DNA from: HXMU1420-2 sp017643305
Lineage (GTDB): Bacteria; Pseudomonadota; Alphaproteobacteria; Rhodobacterales; Rhodobacteraceae
DNA length: 64,000 nucleotides
Assembly: GCA_965217135.1 (NCBI GenBank)
Contig: OZ244249.1
Span: forward strand, 310,001-374,000
Direction of reading: 5' to 3'
This document shows, piece by piece, positions 15,442 to 23,762 of the stretch. Each line of letters starts with the position of its first letter. Positions within the stretch are counted from its first letter, which is position 1. A model generated the notes under the pieces. The model did not search any database and was not told the DNA's origin. It was given only the letters and a program-made list of their open reading frames with translations. A program made the position numbers and the translations under genes.

Positions 15442-18339
15442 TTACGCTGACCAGACTTTGCAGAGAGTCGCTTTCGTCTCCTGCATCTGGGTTACCGAGT
15501 CATAGCCATACGTCTGCGCGGTGTTGCTGCTTTCGCCCAGTACATAGGGGTCTGCACCATCGGGGTATTTGTCCCTCTGATCCACGCCTTCGAAATGGCC
15601 ACCAAAGTGGAAGGGCATGAAGACAACGCCTTCACCCACCCTATTCGTGACCATGGCCATTACCTTGACCTTGGCCCCTTCGGCACCTTCCACCCAGACC
15701 TGTGCGCCGTCCCGCACGCCGAGATTGTTGGCGTCACGCGGGTTGATTTCGACGAACATGTCCTGTTGCAGTTCCGCAAGCCACGGGTTTGACCGTGTCT
15801 CGTCGCCGCCGCCTTCATATTCGACCAGTCGGCCGGACGTCAGGATCATGGGATAATCCTTGGCGAAGTCCTTCTTCTGGATGGAGGCATACATCGTCGG
15901 CAGACGATAGAACTTGCGGTCCTCGTAGGTCGGATAATCCGCCACAAGGTCCCGCCTCGGAGTGTACAGCGGCTCGCGATGGAGCGGCACCGGATCCGGG
16001 AAGGTCCAGACAACCGCGCGCGCCTTGGCATTGCCGAACGGCGCGCATTCATGCGCGATCGCCACCCGCTGGATCCCACCGGACAGGTCGGTTTTCCAGT
16101 TGGTCTTCGGACCCGCCACCGCATCGATTGCGGCGCGCTCTTCATCCGTCAGGTCACCGTCCCAGCCGAGGTCCATCAGCATCTGCATGGTGAATTCTGG
16201 ATACCCGTCCTGGATATCAGACCCTGCAGAATAGACCCCTTCGGCCAACAGATTGTCACCATCACGTTCCACGCCGAAACGGGCGCGGAAGGTCAGGCCA
16301 CCCTGGCTGACAGGCTTGGACATGTCATACAGATTGGGCGTACCCGGATGGTTCATCTCGGCTGTACCCCAGCAAGGCCACGGCAGACCGTAATAGTCCC
16401 CGTCAGCCGGACCACCGATGGCCTGCAACGTCGTGCGGTCAAAGGTGTGCTGGTTCGCCATGTGCAGCTTCAGCCGTTCCGGCGACTGGCCGGTATAGCC
16501 GATGGTCCACATGCCGCGATTGATCTCGCGCAGCGTGTCTTCCACGTCCGGCGTGATGCCGTCGTCTTCCAGCTTGATGTTGCGGAAGAGCTTGTCGTGG
16601 AACCCAAACTTCTGGGCCAACAGACCGATGATTTCATGGTCCGTCTTACACTCGAACAGTGGCTCAACCACCTTCTCGCGCCACTGGAACGACCGGTTCG
16701 ATGCCGTGACAGAGCCACGAGTTTCAAACTGAGTCGCCGCCGGCAACAGATAGACCCCGTCAGTCCGGTCATGCAGCACCGCGGAAACCGTTGGATACGG
16801 GTCGATCACGACCAGCATATCCAGCTGTTCCATAGCGGACTTCATTTCCTTCATCCGGGTTTGCGAGTTTGGCGCGTGACCCCAGAAGACCATACCGCGC
16901 ACTTTCGCGTTCTGGTCCATGTTGTCCGGGTCTTCGAGAACACCGTCGATCCAGCGGGACACAGGTATACCGCTGAGGTTCATCAGCGATTTGTCCTTGC
17001 CTTCTGCATCTTTGATGTTGTCGAACCGGCCTTTCAGCCAATCCAGATCCTCATCCCAGACGCGCGCCCAGTGGGCCCAAGACCCTGCAGACAGGCCATA
17101 GTAGCCCGGCAGAGTGTGGCTGAGAACGCCAAGGTCGGTTGCGCCTTGCACGTTGTCGTGGCCGCGGAAGATGTTGGTGCCGCCACCGGTGGTGCCCATG
17201 TTGCCAAGAGCAAGCTGCAGTACGCAGTAGGCCCGCGTATTGTTGTTGCCATTGGTGTGCTGGGTGCCACCCATGCACCAGATTACGGTGCCGGGACGGT
17301 TGTTGGCCATTGTGCGCGCCACCCGGCGCAATTGCGACCCGGGGGTGCCAGTGACCCGTTCAACCTCTTCTGGGTTCCACCTCTTCACCTCTTCGCGGAT
17401 CTGGTCCATGCCCCAGACACGGGTACGGATGAACTCTTTGTCCTCCCAGCCGTTTTCGAAGATGTGCCACAGGATGCCCCAGATCAGGGCAACGTCCGTG
17501 CCCGGACGGAAGCGCACATATTCATCCGCATGTGCTGCCGTGCGGGTAAAGCGCGGGTCACACACGATCAGCGGTGCGTTGTTCTGCTCTTTCGCGCGCA
17601 GAACGTGCAACAGCGAGACGGGGTGCGCCTCGGCCGGGTTGCCGCCGATGATGAAGATGGCCTTTGAATTGTGGATGTCGTTGTAACTGTTGGTCATGGC
17701 GCCGTAGCCCCATGTGTTCGCAACACCCGCAACAGTGGTCGAATGACAGATCCGCGCCTGGTGATCCACGTTGTTCGTGCCCCAGTAGGCGGCGAACTTG
17801 CGGAACAGGTAGGCCTGTTCATTGTTATGCTTGGCGGAGCCCAGCCAATAGACGCTGTCCGGGCCGCTTTCGTCCCGGATCTTCATCATGCCGTCGCCGA
17901 TCTCGCTGATCGCCTGTTCCCAGCTGATGCGCTTCCATTCGCCACCCTCTTTCTTCATCGGGTACTTCAGGCGACGCTCTCCATGAGCATGTTCGCGGAC
18001 GGCAGCCCCCTTGGCGCAGTGGGCGCCGAGGTTGAACGGGCTGTCCCAGCCGGGTTCCTGCCCGATCCAGACACCGTTGCTGACTTCTGCCACGACGGTA
18101 CACCCAACAGAACAATGGGTGCAGACCGATTTCTTAAGTTCAACCGCGCCGGATGTTGCGGCGGCGGCGCTGGCTTGCTGAACGGAGCCGCCGGTTGCGG
18201 CAATCGCCGCCAGCCCTCCGATAGCCAAGCCTGACCCGCGCAGGAACGCGCGGCGGTCAACCGAGGCGTTTGCCACCTCGGACAGGATCGAAGTCCGCTG
18301 GGGGCGTCGCGCTACCCCGTTGGTCTTTTTCCTAAGCAT
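15442..18339 (-). CDS. fdhA: Formate dehydrogenase catalytic subunit (alpha), Mo/W-bis-MGD
   Basis: The 965-residue enzyme oxidises formate to CO2. A Tat signal (SVDRRAFLRG, twin Arg at 29-30) shows periplasmic location. Cys73, Cys76, Cys80 and Cys108 bind the proximal [4Fe-4S] cluster. The metal ligand is Cys198 (RICHS), coded by TGT, with His199 beside it, so this is the Cys and not the selenocysteine form. The dinucleotide-binding C-terminal domain is complete. GGGAGGG precedes the ATG. The adjacent tungstate transporter suggests tungsten may be the metal, but the sequence cannot decide between Mo and W. Gene order matches the fdhTXABC arrangement known from Shewanella. Confidence 0.95.
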   Translation of the reverse strand: MLRKKTNGVARRPQRTSILSEVANASVDRRAFLRGSGLAIGGLAAIAATGGSVQQASAAAATSGAVELKKSVCTHCSVGCTVVAEVSNGVWIGQEPGWDSPFNLGAHCAKGAAVREHAHGERRLKYPMKKEGGEWKRISWEQAISEIGDGMMKIRDESGPDSVYWLGSAKHNNEQAYLFRKFAAYWGTNNVDHQARICHSTTVAGVANTWGYGAMTNSYNDIHNSKAIFIIGGNPAEAHPVSLLHVLRAKEQNNAPLIVCDPRFTRTAAHADEYVRFRPGTDVALIWGILWHIFENGWEDKEFIRTRVWGMDQIREEVKRWNPEEVERVTGTPGSQLRRVARTMANNRPGTVIWCMGGTQHTNGNNNTRAYCVLQLALGNMGTTGGGTNIFRGHDNVQGATDLGVLSHTLPGYYGLSAGSWAHWARVWDEDLDWLKGRFDNIKDAEGKDKSLMNLSGIPVSRWIDGVLEDPDNMDQNAKVRGMVFWGHAPNSQTRMKEMKSAMEQLDMLVVIDPYPTVSAVLHDRTDGVYLLPAATQFETRGSVTASNRSFQWREKVVEPLFECKTDHEIIGLLAQKFGFHDKLFRNIKLEDDGITPDVEDTLREINRGMWTIGYTGQSPERLKLHMANQHTFDRTTLQAIGGPADGDYYGLPWPCWGTAEMNHPGTPNLYDMSKPVSQGGLTFRARFGVERDGDNLLAEGVYSAGSDIQDGYPEFTMQMLMDLGWDGDLTDEERAAIDAVAGPKTNWKTDLSGGIQRVAIAHECAPFGNAKARAVVWTFPDPVPLHREPLYTPRRDLVADYPTYEDRKFYRLPTMYASIQKKDFAKDYPMILTSGRLVEYEGGGDETRSNPWLAELQQDMFVEINPRDANNLGVRDGAQVWVEGAEGAKVKVMAMVTNRVGEGVVFMPFHFGGHFEGVDQRDKYPDGADPYVLGESSNTAQTYGYDSVTQMQETKATLCKVWSA

Positions 18340-18463
18340 GTTGCTTCCCTCCCTTGCTAGCTTTCCCCGTCTGGGGATTGCTCGCGTGGTTTTGTATAGT
18401 GGTCCGGGTCAGTCGGGCGTCACGCAACCATTCGTCCCAAACCTTCAGGTGACAGCGTCCGGT

Positions 18464-18649
18464 TCAGAACCGGGCGGCGTCGTAGTAGGCGCGCGTATGC
18501 GCGGTGTCCTGCATCGTGTCGCGGGACAAATCCGGCTCTGCCGCTTCCGCGGTCGCTCCGCTGGTCGCAACCGCCACCGCCGCAATTGGCGCCGTGGTCC
18601 CGGCCAGTTTCAGAAAGTCACGGCGGCTGGCCGTTTCCTTCTCAGACAT
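18464..18649 (-). CDS. fdhX: Formate dehydrogenase region Tat-target peptide
   Basis: This 61-residue protein is mostly a Tat signal (ASRRDFLKLAGTTAPIAAVA) followed by about 30 residues ending YYDAARF. It matches the small family of Tat-signal proteins found next to formate dehydrogenase genes. The ATG at 18649 was chosen because AGGAGGAG lies just upstream; an overlong frame runs back into fdhT. It lies between the chaperone gene and fdhA, with a 124-base gap to the latter. Its exact function is unknown, possibly in assembly or export of the complex. Confidence 0.85.
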   Translation of the reverse strand: MSEKETASRRDFLKLAGTTAPIAAVAVATSGATAEAAEPDLSRDTMQDTAHTRAYYDAARF

Positions 18650-18722
18650 GAGGGTCTCCTCCTCTTGGTTATGCGGCGGTCGCCCGCCACGGGGATGACT
18701 GCGCGGATCATCCGCACAGCCG

Positions 18723-19337
18723 CTAATCCTGATCGCTGGCCAACCGGAAGGCTTCGGCCTCGACATCCATGAAAGTCCGCCCGACGGTTCCGACCGGGGC
18801 GTAGAAGACGGAATTCTTCGCCGCTTCCAGATCGCCAAAGAAATGGCCGGCCCACGGGGCGATATGTTTATTGTAGAAGGTCTTCTGTTGGTTCAGCGGC
18901 GTGGGCGGTCCAAAGCGGCCCGCAATCATCGCGCCCATCATTTCCATCAGGCTGGCAATGTTGTCCTCGGGTTCAAACACGTTTGCCGCCCGTTCCAACC
19001 CGGCCGAGGTCATGTCCTGCCGCAGGATCGCCAGCGGCTTTTCGTTAAGAAACCCGGTCAGATAATAGCTGGCATAGGGCAGTAATTCTCCACGCCCCAG
19101 TCCGATGAAAAGCTTATTGAATTCCGACTCCACCGACTTGGGCTTGGACAGAGCCGCTACCTTGGCCAGCGTCGAAATCGCCTGACCCAGTTCGCTGTCG
19201 TCACCGCTTAGAGATTTGGTCTGCGCCAGCAGCATTTCATCCGGCGGACCCGATAGGATCACGCCTAGGAAATTGTACAGATCGGCGCGCAGCCGGTCCT
19301 CTGCAGCGATCTCATGTGTCTGGGCGGCCAAGCTCAT
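18723..19337 (-). CDS. fdhT: TorD/DmsD-family chaperone for formate dehydrogenase
   Basis: This 204-residue all-helical cytosolic chaperone shows family segments: RADLYNFLGVILSGPP at the N-terminus, LLPYASYYLTGFLNEKPL with the conserved Pro-Tyr-x-Ser/Ala region, and NKHIAPWAGHFFGDLE. Such proteins bind Tat signal peptides and help insert the molybdenum or tungsten cofactor before export. It sits just ahead of fdhX and fdhA and its ATG overlaps the DUF3306 stop by four bases. Confidence 0.88.
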   Translation of the reverse strand: MSLAAQTHEIAAEDRLRADLYNFLGVILSGPPDEMLLAQTKSLSGDDSELGQAISTLAKVAALSKPKSVESEFNKLFIGLGRGELLPYASYYLTGFLNEKPLAILRQDMTSAGLERAANVFEPEDNIASLMEMMGAMIAGRFGPPTPLNQQKTFYNKHIAPWAGHFFGDLEAAKNSVFYAPVGTVGRTFMDVEAEAFRLASDQD

Positions 19338-19930
19338 CCGGTCCTCTGTTCCTGGAAAGTGAAAGTCATGCGCCGGGCGCGGGGTGCGGGTACAAAATCG
19401 TCTTGTGGTTCTGGGGGCAACGGCGCCGCAGCAACGGCAACCTCAGTCTCCGCAAGCTGCGGCTCCGGCTCGTCTTCGACCAGGGTGGGCTCATCCTCGA
19501 CCTGATCTTCCTCCGTTTCATCCGCTTCGGCCTCTGCAGCCAGCTGCTCCAGATGTGCCAGCATCCCCTTGCCGACCTGATACGCCGTTTGCAGGTTTTC
19601 GATCACGGTGGCGCTGTCGGTGTAATCCTCGCCGTACTCCAGCAGACCATCCAGATTGGCCAAGGTCGGGTTCAGCCGCCACAACCTCCGAAGCGCGCGG
19701 GTCTTCAGCCGCTGCGGCAGAGCATGGGTCAGGAAATGGCGCACCTGCTCGGCGCTTTCCAATTCCTCCGGCGGTGACAACTCCAGACTGGCCAACAGCG
19801 TTTCGTCATCCTGTTCGGCCAGCTCTGCCTCGGCCTGCGCTGCATGCTCTGCATCCAGAACGGCTTGTTCTGCGCTGGCCTCTTCGGCTACCGCAGCCCG
19901 GCGGCGCGACCAAAAATCGCTCCCACTCAT
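19334..19930 (-). CDS. DUF3306 protein of the formate dehydrogenase locus
   Basis: The 198-residue protein begins MSGSDFWSRRRAAVAEE. It has a conserved block ALPQRLKTRALRRLWRLNP near residue 95 and an acidic, Ala/Glu-rich low-complexity C-terminal third. No membrane segment or signal is seen. Proteins of this family occur almost only with respiratory formate dehydrogenases and a DUF3305 partner, and are presumed assembly factors. Its start overlaps the DUF3305 stop and its stop overlaps the fdhT start. Confidence 0.85.
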   Translation of the reverse strand: MSGSDFWSRRRAAVAEEASAEQAVLDAEHAAQAEAELAEQDDETLLASLELSPPEELESAEQVRHFLTHALPQRLKTRALRRLWRLNPTLANLDGLLEYGEDYTDSATVIENLQTAYQVGKGMLAHLEQLAAEAEADETEEDQVEDEPTLVEDEPEPQLAETEVAVAAAPLPPEPQDDFVPAPRARRMTFTFQEQRTG

Positions 19931-20490
19931 TGCAGACGCCTCCGGATTTGCGCAGGAGAAGCATAAATATCCCCCGGCTTCACGATGCGCGGATCGCCAA
20001 CGCCATCCTGCACCTCGTCCACCCGCTTCTTGTCGCGTTTACGTTTGACGAATTCTTCTTCTTCGTAGAACTCGTCCACGAAGTCTTCGATCATGGCACG
20101 CAGCATCGGTGGCATCGCCACCTTCTCCACGATTTCTTCGCCACTGTCGGTATAATCTTGCGCCTCGTAGGGCGACGCGGTGACCAGCACCACTTCTAGT
20201 GGACGGTCCCCACCATCCGCACGCATCACGATGTAGAGGCTCGGCACCTGCGATCCCAATCCATGCAGGTAGGCTTCTGCATCGGCCCCGTGCAATTCCA
20301 GCGGAACTGTTGCGGCATGGAACTCCACCACATCGCCTTCGTTTCGTATCTCGCGCCAGTCCGCGGCTCCGGCGCCGGGTAAAACTGCGCTCGCCGTCCA
20401 GGACCATTTTTGCCAACGGGTCACGCCCGGCGCGCGTCGCAGAACGACGCCAACCGGAACAGAACGGTAAGCATTCGGATTGTGATACAT
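19927..20490 (-). CDS. DUF3305 protein of the formate dehydrogenase locus
   Basis: This 187-residue protein has the family signature VPVGVVLRRAPGVTRWQKWSW near the N-terminus and a C-terminal basic/acidic stretch (EEEEFVKRKRDKKRVDE). It is the first gene of the formate dehydrogenase operon, facing the polyferredoxin gene across a 342-base divergent region. The role is unknown; constant pairing with DUF3306 and fdh genes suggests maturation. Confidence 0.85.
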   Translation of the reverse strand: MYHNPNAYRSVPVGVVLRRAPGVTRWQKWSWTASAVLPGAGAADWREIRNEGDVVEFHAATVPLELHGADAEAYLHGLGSQVPSLYIVMRADGGDRPLEVVLVTASPYEAQDYTDSGEEIVEKVAMPPMLRAMIEDFVDEFYEEEEFVKRKRDKKRVDEVQDGVGDPRIVKPGDIYASPAQIRRRLQ

Positions 20491-20832
20491 GCCCGTGGGG
20501 CCTCCCTTCCATCACGATTGCGTGGAACGCTTCGTCCTCAAAGCGTTTTTTGCTGGTCGGAGGCCAAGTTTCGTTTTGCCGGTCAAATTGGGTATGCATA
20601 CCCGGGTCAGGCTGCAACGTCGGTCGAATTGTCCAACTTGACTGGTTTTGTCGGAAATTAACGCTAGTTCAGATGTACGAATCACTTAAGCGATTGAAGC
20701 CGAATCACGGTCGATTTCCGCACCACTAGCCACCAGAAAACCGATTGTGACGCCGTAGAATTTATGTCTAGCCTTAGGCCGCGACTGCGCAAATCGGTGC
20801 CAGAAAAGACCGGAAAGGGAGGACAGGATTCA
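20491..20832. promoter_or_regulatory. Divergent control region of the formate dehydrogenase locus
   Basis: This 342-base region without genes separates DUF3305 (minus) from the polyferredoxin gene (plus), so it must hold both promoters. It contains a perfect 14-bp palindrome GGGTATGCATACCC at 20590-20603, a candidate operator. I saw no TGGCAC-N5-TTGC sigma-54 promoter, in keeping with the regulator lacking GAFTGA. Confidence 0.6.
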
Positions 20833-22782
20833 ATGATTAAGTCATTGATAACATGTGACTGTATGGGGTCGCAGAAAATTGATTCCGCGGAGCTCTCCCA
20901 AGCCACTGGCCTCGACGTCCAACCGCCATGTTCCGCACTTTGTACCACCCAGATCGACCGGGCAGCCGACGCTCTGGCAACCGGCGATACAATTTTTTCC
21001 TGTACTCAAGAGGCCCGCGTTTTCGAAGCTTTGGCGGACGAAATAGGGGCGGCCCCACCCCCCGTGCTTGACCTGCGCGACCGGGCCGGGTGGAGCGCGG
21101 ACCCCGCTTCCAAACTACCCAAAATGTCCGCCTTGGTGGCCGAGGCACTGCTGCCCGCCGCTGCGGAGAAAACCGTGGATGTGGTGTCCGAAGGGCTCTG
21201 CCTGATCCTCGGTGCGCCAGACCTTGCGTTGGCAACCGCCGAACAGCTGCAGGACCACCTGGCCGTCACCGTTCTGTTGGAACAGCCTGCGCCACTACCG
21301 GACAGCCGCTCCTTTGACATTATCGTTGGTCACCTGCGGTCTGCGGTAGGCGCACTGGGCGATTTCCGGGTTCGGATCGACCGGTTGCAGCAAACCGTGC
21401 CGGGCGGTCGGGGCGCGCTGAGTTTCGGCGAACCCCGCGATGGCGGGCAATCCGAATGCGACATCCTCCTCGACCTGCGTGGCGGGCAGCCTCTGTTTCC
21501 GGCCCACGAAAAGCGTGAGGGCTACCTGCGCGCTGACCCGGGCCATGCGCCTGGGGTCGCAGCGGCCGTGCTGGCCGCGTCACATCTGGTCGGTACGTTT
21601 GAAAAGCCGCTCTACGTTGCGGCAGACAGCGTCCTGTGCGCGCATTCCCGTGCGTCCCAGACTGGGTGTACCCGTTGTCTGGACTTGTGCCCAACAGGGG
21701 CTATCACACCGGATGGCGAACATGTCACGGTGGATCCGATGATCTGCGCCGGCTGTGGCGCGTGTTCGTCAGTCTGCCCTTCTGGTGCAATCCGCTACGA
21801 TGCGCCGCCAGTGGATTTGACCATGCGGCGGGTGCAGACCCTGGCCAAAGCCTACCTTGATGCGGGCGGCACTGCCCCGCGCCTGCTGGCGCATGACACA
21901 CACGGGGGTGAGATGATCCGCCTGTCTGCCCGTCATGGGCGCGGCCTGCCTGCCGATGTGATCCCGCTGGAAATACCCACGCTGGGCGCGTTTGGGCATG
22001 CGGAAGTCATCGCGGCCCTAGCTGCCGGCTTTGCCAGTGTCACCTTGCTGCCGGGTCCAGCAACTGACCGTGACGCACTAGAGGCACAATTGCAGCTCGC
22101 CCGTGCCATCGGCGGGGAAAAGGCCGTGGCCTTGCTGGATGTCCAAGACCCCGATGCGATGTCCGACGCGCTCTACGATGCTGTCGTGCCAGCCCCTGTC
22201 GCCAGCCCGGTCCGGCCCATGGGTACGCGGCGGCAGATCACGCGCCAGGCCGCCCGCGCATTGCATCCGGAAACGGAGACATTGCCTTTGCCGACCGGCG
22301 CACCGTATGGAGCTGTTCTGGTCAATACCGACGCCTGTACGCTGTGCCTCAGCTGTGTTTCGCTCTGCCCATCTGGCGCGCTGGGTGACAACCCCGACCT
22401 GCCGCAGCTGCGGTTTCAGGAAGACGCCTGTCTGCAATGCGGGATCTGCGCCTCGGTCTGCCCCGAAGGTGCCATTGGTTACGAACCCCGCCTCGACTTG
22501 ACCGAACAGGCTCTGGAACAGCGTGTGCTGAATGAAGAAGAACCTTTTGCGTGCGTCGAATGCGGCACGCTGTTCGGGTCGAAATCGGCCATCGACCGGA
22601 TCACCGAAAAGCTGACCGGCCATTCCATGTTCGCCGATCCCAACCGTCTGCGGATGATCCAGATGTGCGACGATTGCCGGGTCAAGGTCCAGTTCCATTC
22701 CCACGACAACCCGTTCACCTCGGCGGACCGGCCCAGGCCGCGGACCACCGAAGATTACTTCTCAAAGCGTCGCGATCACTGA
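20833..22782 (+). CDS. Polyferredoxin of the formate dehydrogenase locus
   Basis: This 649-residue cytosolic protein has Cys-rich N-terminal motifs (CDCMG; PPCSALC) and a first ferredoxin pair near residues 279-310 (CTRCLDLCP; CAGCGACSSVCP). A roughly 190-residue linker follows, then a second pair near 501-540 (CTLCLSCVSLCP; CLQCGICASVCP) and a C-terminal CVECG and CDDC set that may bind metal. It could hold four [4Fe-4S] clusters. Homologues accompany fdh operons with DUF3305/3306 and are thought to serve maturation or electron transfer. The ATG at 20833 follows GGGAGGA; an ATG at 20764 has no such site. Confidence 0.85.
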   Translation: MIKSLITCDCMGSQKIDSAELSQATGLDVQPPCSALCTTQIDRAADALATGDTIFSCTQEARVFEALADEIGAAPPPVLDLRDRAGWSADPASKLPKMSALVAEALLPAAAEKTVDVVSEGLCLILGAPDLALATAEQLQDHLAVTVLLEQPAPLPDSRSFDIIVGHLRSAVGALGDFRVRIDRLQQTVPGGRGALSFGEPRDGGQSECDILLDLRGGQPLFPAHEKREGYLRADPGHAPGVAAAVLAASHLVGTFEKPLYVAADSVLCAHSRASQTGCTRCLDLCPTGAITPDGEHVTVDPMICAGCGACSSVCPSGAIRYDAPPVDLTMRRVQTLAKAYLDAGGTAPRLLAHDTHGGEMIRLSARHGRGLPADVIPLEIPTLGAFGHAEVIAALAAGFASVTLLPGPATDRDALEAQLQLARAIGGEKAVALLDVQDPDAMSDALYDAVVPAPVASPVRPMGTRRQITRQAARALHPETETLPLPTGAPYGAVLVNTDACTLCLSCVSLCPSGALGDNPDLPQLRFQEDACLQCGICASVCPEGAIGYEPRLDLTEQALEQRVLNEEEPFACVECGTLFGSKSAIDRITEKLTGHSMFADPNRLRMIQMCDDCRVKVQFHSHDNPFTSADRPRPRTTEDYFSKRRDH

Positions 22783-23513
22783 TGATCCAACGGTTTTCCC
22801 AAGTCTGCGGCTGGCATGGACGCGACATAGGCCATCAGCGCCTCCAGATCGTCGAGCGACAGCTCGACCGGGGCGATTGGCGATGGCCGGTCAATGGGAA
22901 AGGGGGGCGTGACATCCGCGATCTGGGTAAAGGCCGGATGCGGGTTCAGCGCATAGAACGCACTGAACCGTTCCTCCCAATCCGGAAGTGCCCGCAGGAT
23001 ACCAAAGCTGGGGGTAGACCCGATGCCCCAGCCGCGCGTCGCCTCGTCAACCGCGTGGCACCGCGAACACTGTGTACGGCTCAGCTTGTGGCCCGCCTCG
23101 GCGTCACCGTCGAGGGAAACTTCGACCACCTCCGGCGCGGTGTCTTCGGGTGGTCCGAACAGCGCGGTGCCATCGGGCGCAAAGCTCGCCACTGTACGTT
23201 GGCCCACGTCGCCGGTCAGCCAGTCCACCAGTTTCGCAGTGCCGGGATGGTCCGGCGCGCGGACGTCGATCTTCCAGGTCCGCTGCAATCCCGTGAACAC
23301 TGGCCGACCCTCGGTGCCCAGCACAACATGGGCATCTTCCCGCGCGACTTGTTCAATTCGCACCTGCGTTTTCAGGGTGAAACGTGGCAGTATATGTTTC
23401 AGCAAACCGCTGTCGGTCAGTGCAGCATCGGCATGCATCCGCACCAGCCGGTCGTTGGCCAGCACCATGGCCGGCCCACACACAAACATCAGGATCAAGA
23501 CGCGCAACAGCAT
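22776..23513 (-). CDS. Cytochrome c with binding-protein-like N-terminal part
   Basis: The 245-residue precursor has a signal peptide (LLRVLILMFVCGPAMVLA) and a C-terminal cytochrome c domain with CSRCH near residue 150. The segment before it begins DAALTDSGLLKHILPRF and ends PGTAKLVDWLTGDVGQRT, resembling the first strand and last helices of tungstate/phosphate periplasmic binding proteins but with the middle shortened. It is periplasmic. It converges on the polyferredoxin gene (7-bp overlap) and is divergent from the small DUF6494-like gene. A TTG start 15 codons earlier is possible. Its partner is probably the formate dehydrogenase. Confidence 0.75.
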   Translation of the reverse strand: MLLRVLILMFVCGPAMVLANDRLVRMHADAALTDSGLLKHILPRFTLKTQVRIEQVAREDAHVVLGTEGRPVFTGLQRTWKIDVRAPDHPGTAKLVDWLTGDVGQRTVASFAPDGTALFGPPEDTAPEVVEVSLDGDAEAGHKLSRTQCSRCHAVDEATRGWGIGSTPSFGILRALPDWEERFSAFYALNPHPAFTQIADVTPPFPIDRPSPIAPVELSLDDLEALMAYVASMPAADLGKPLDHQ

Positions 23514-23571
23514 GCCCCAAGGGTATGCGCGCGTCCCTGCATCCGTCAATCTCGTCAAAAAGGATCCTCAG

Positions 23572-23757
23572 ATGAGCGATGATTTCAACATGTCCATGCG
23601 CAAGTTTCTCAAACAGGTCGGCGTAACGTCGCAACAGGCGATCGAGGACGCGATGCGCGGTGCAGACGGCAAGGAATACGCGGTGCGCGCGGTCATCAGC
23701 ATCGATGCGCTGGATATGACCCACGAGGTCACAGGCAAAATCAAGCGCGGGAACTGA
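23572..23757 (+). CDS. Small conserved protein, DUF6494-like
   Basis: This 61-residue soluble protein begins MSDDFNMSMRKFLKQVGVTS and is helical with a C-terminal strand. AAGGA lies seven bases before the ATG. It precedes the Mrp ATPase gene by five bases, so the two are likely co-translated. I associate it with a short family of unknown function near formate dehydrogenase genes; that family name is from memory and is less certain than the gene call. Confidence 0.7.
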   Translation: MSDDFNMSMRKFLKQVGVTSQQAIEDAMRGADGKEYAVRAVISIDALDMTHEVTGKIKRGN

Positions 23758-23762
23758 TACCT

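Noticed and set aside
15979..17667. 562-codon open frame on the plus strand opposite fdhA
   Set aside because: It lies wholly inside the well-supported fdhA gene in the opposite direction, has no ribosome site, and its composition is that of an antisense shadow in GC-rich DNA.
17740..17755. Possible selenocysteine codon in FdhA
   Set aside because: The metal-ligand position is TGT (Cys198), not TGA, so no recoding is needed.
20491..20832. Sigma-54 promoter before the fdh genes
   Set aside because: No TGGCAC-N5-TTGC-like sequence was found on either strand, and the local regulator lacks GAFTGA.
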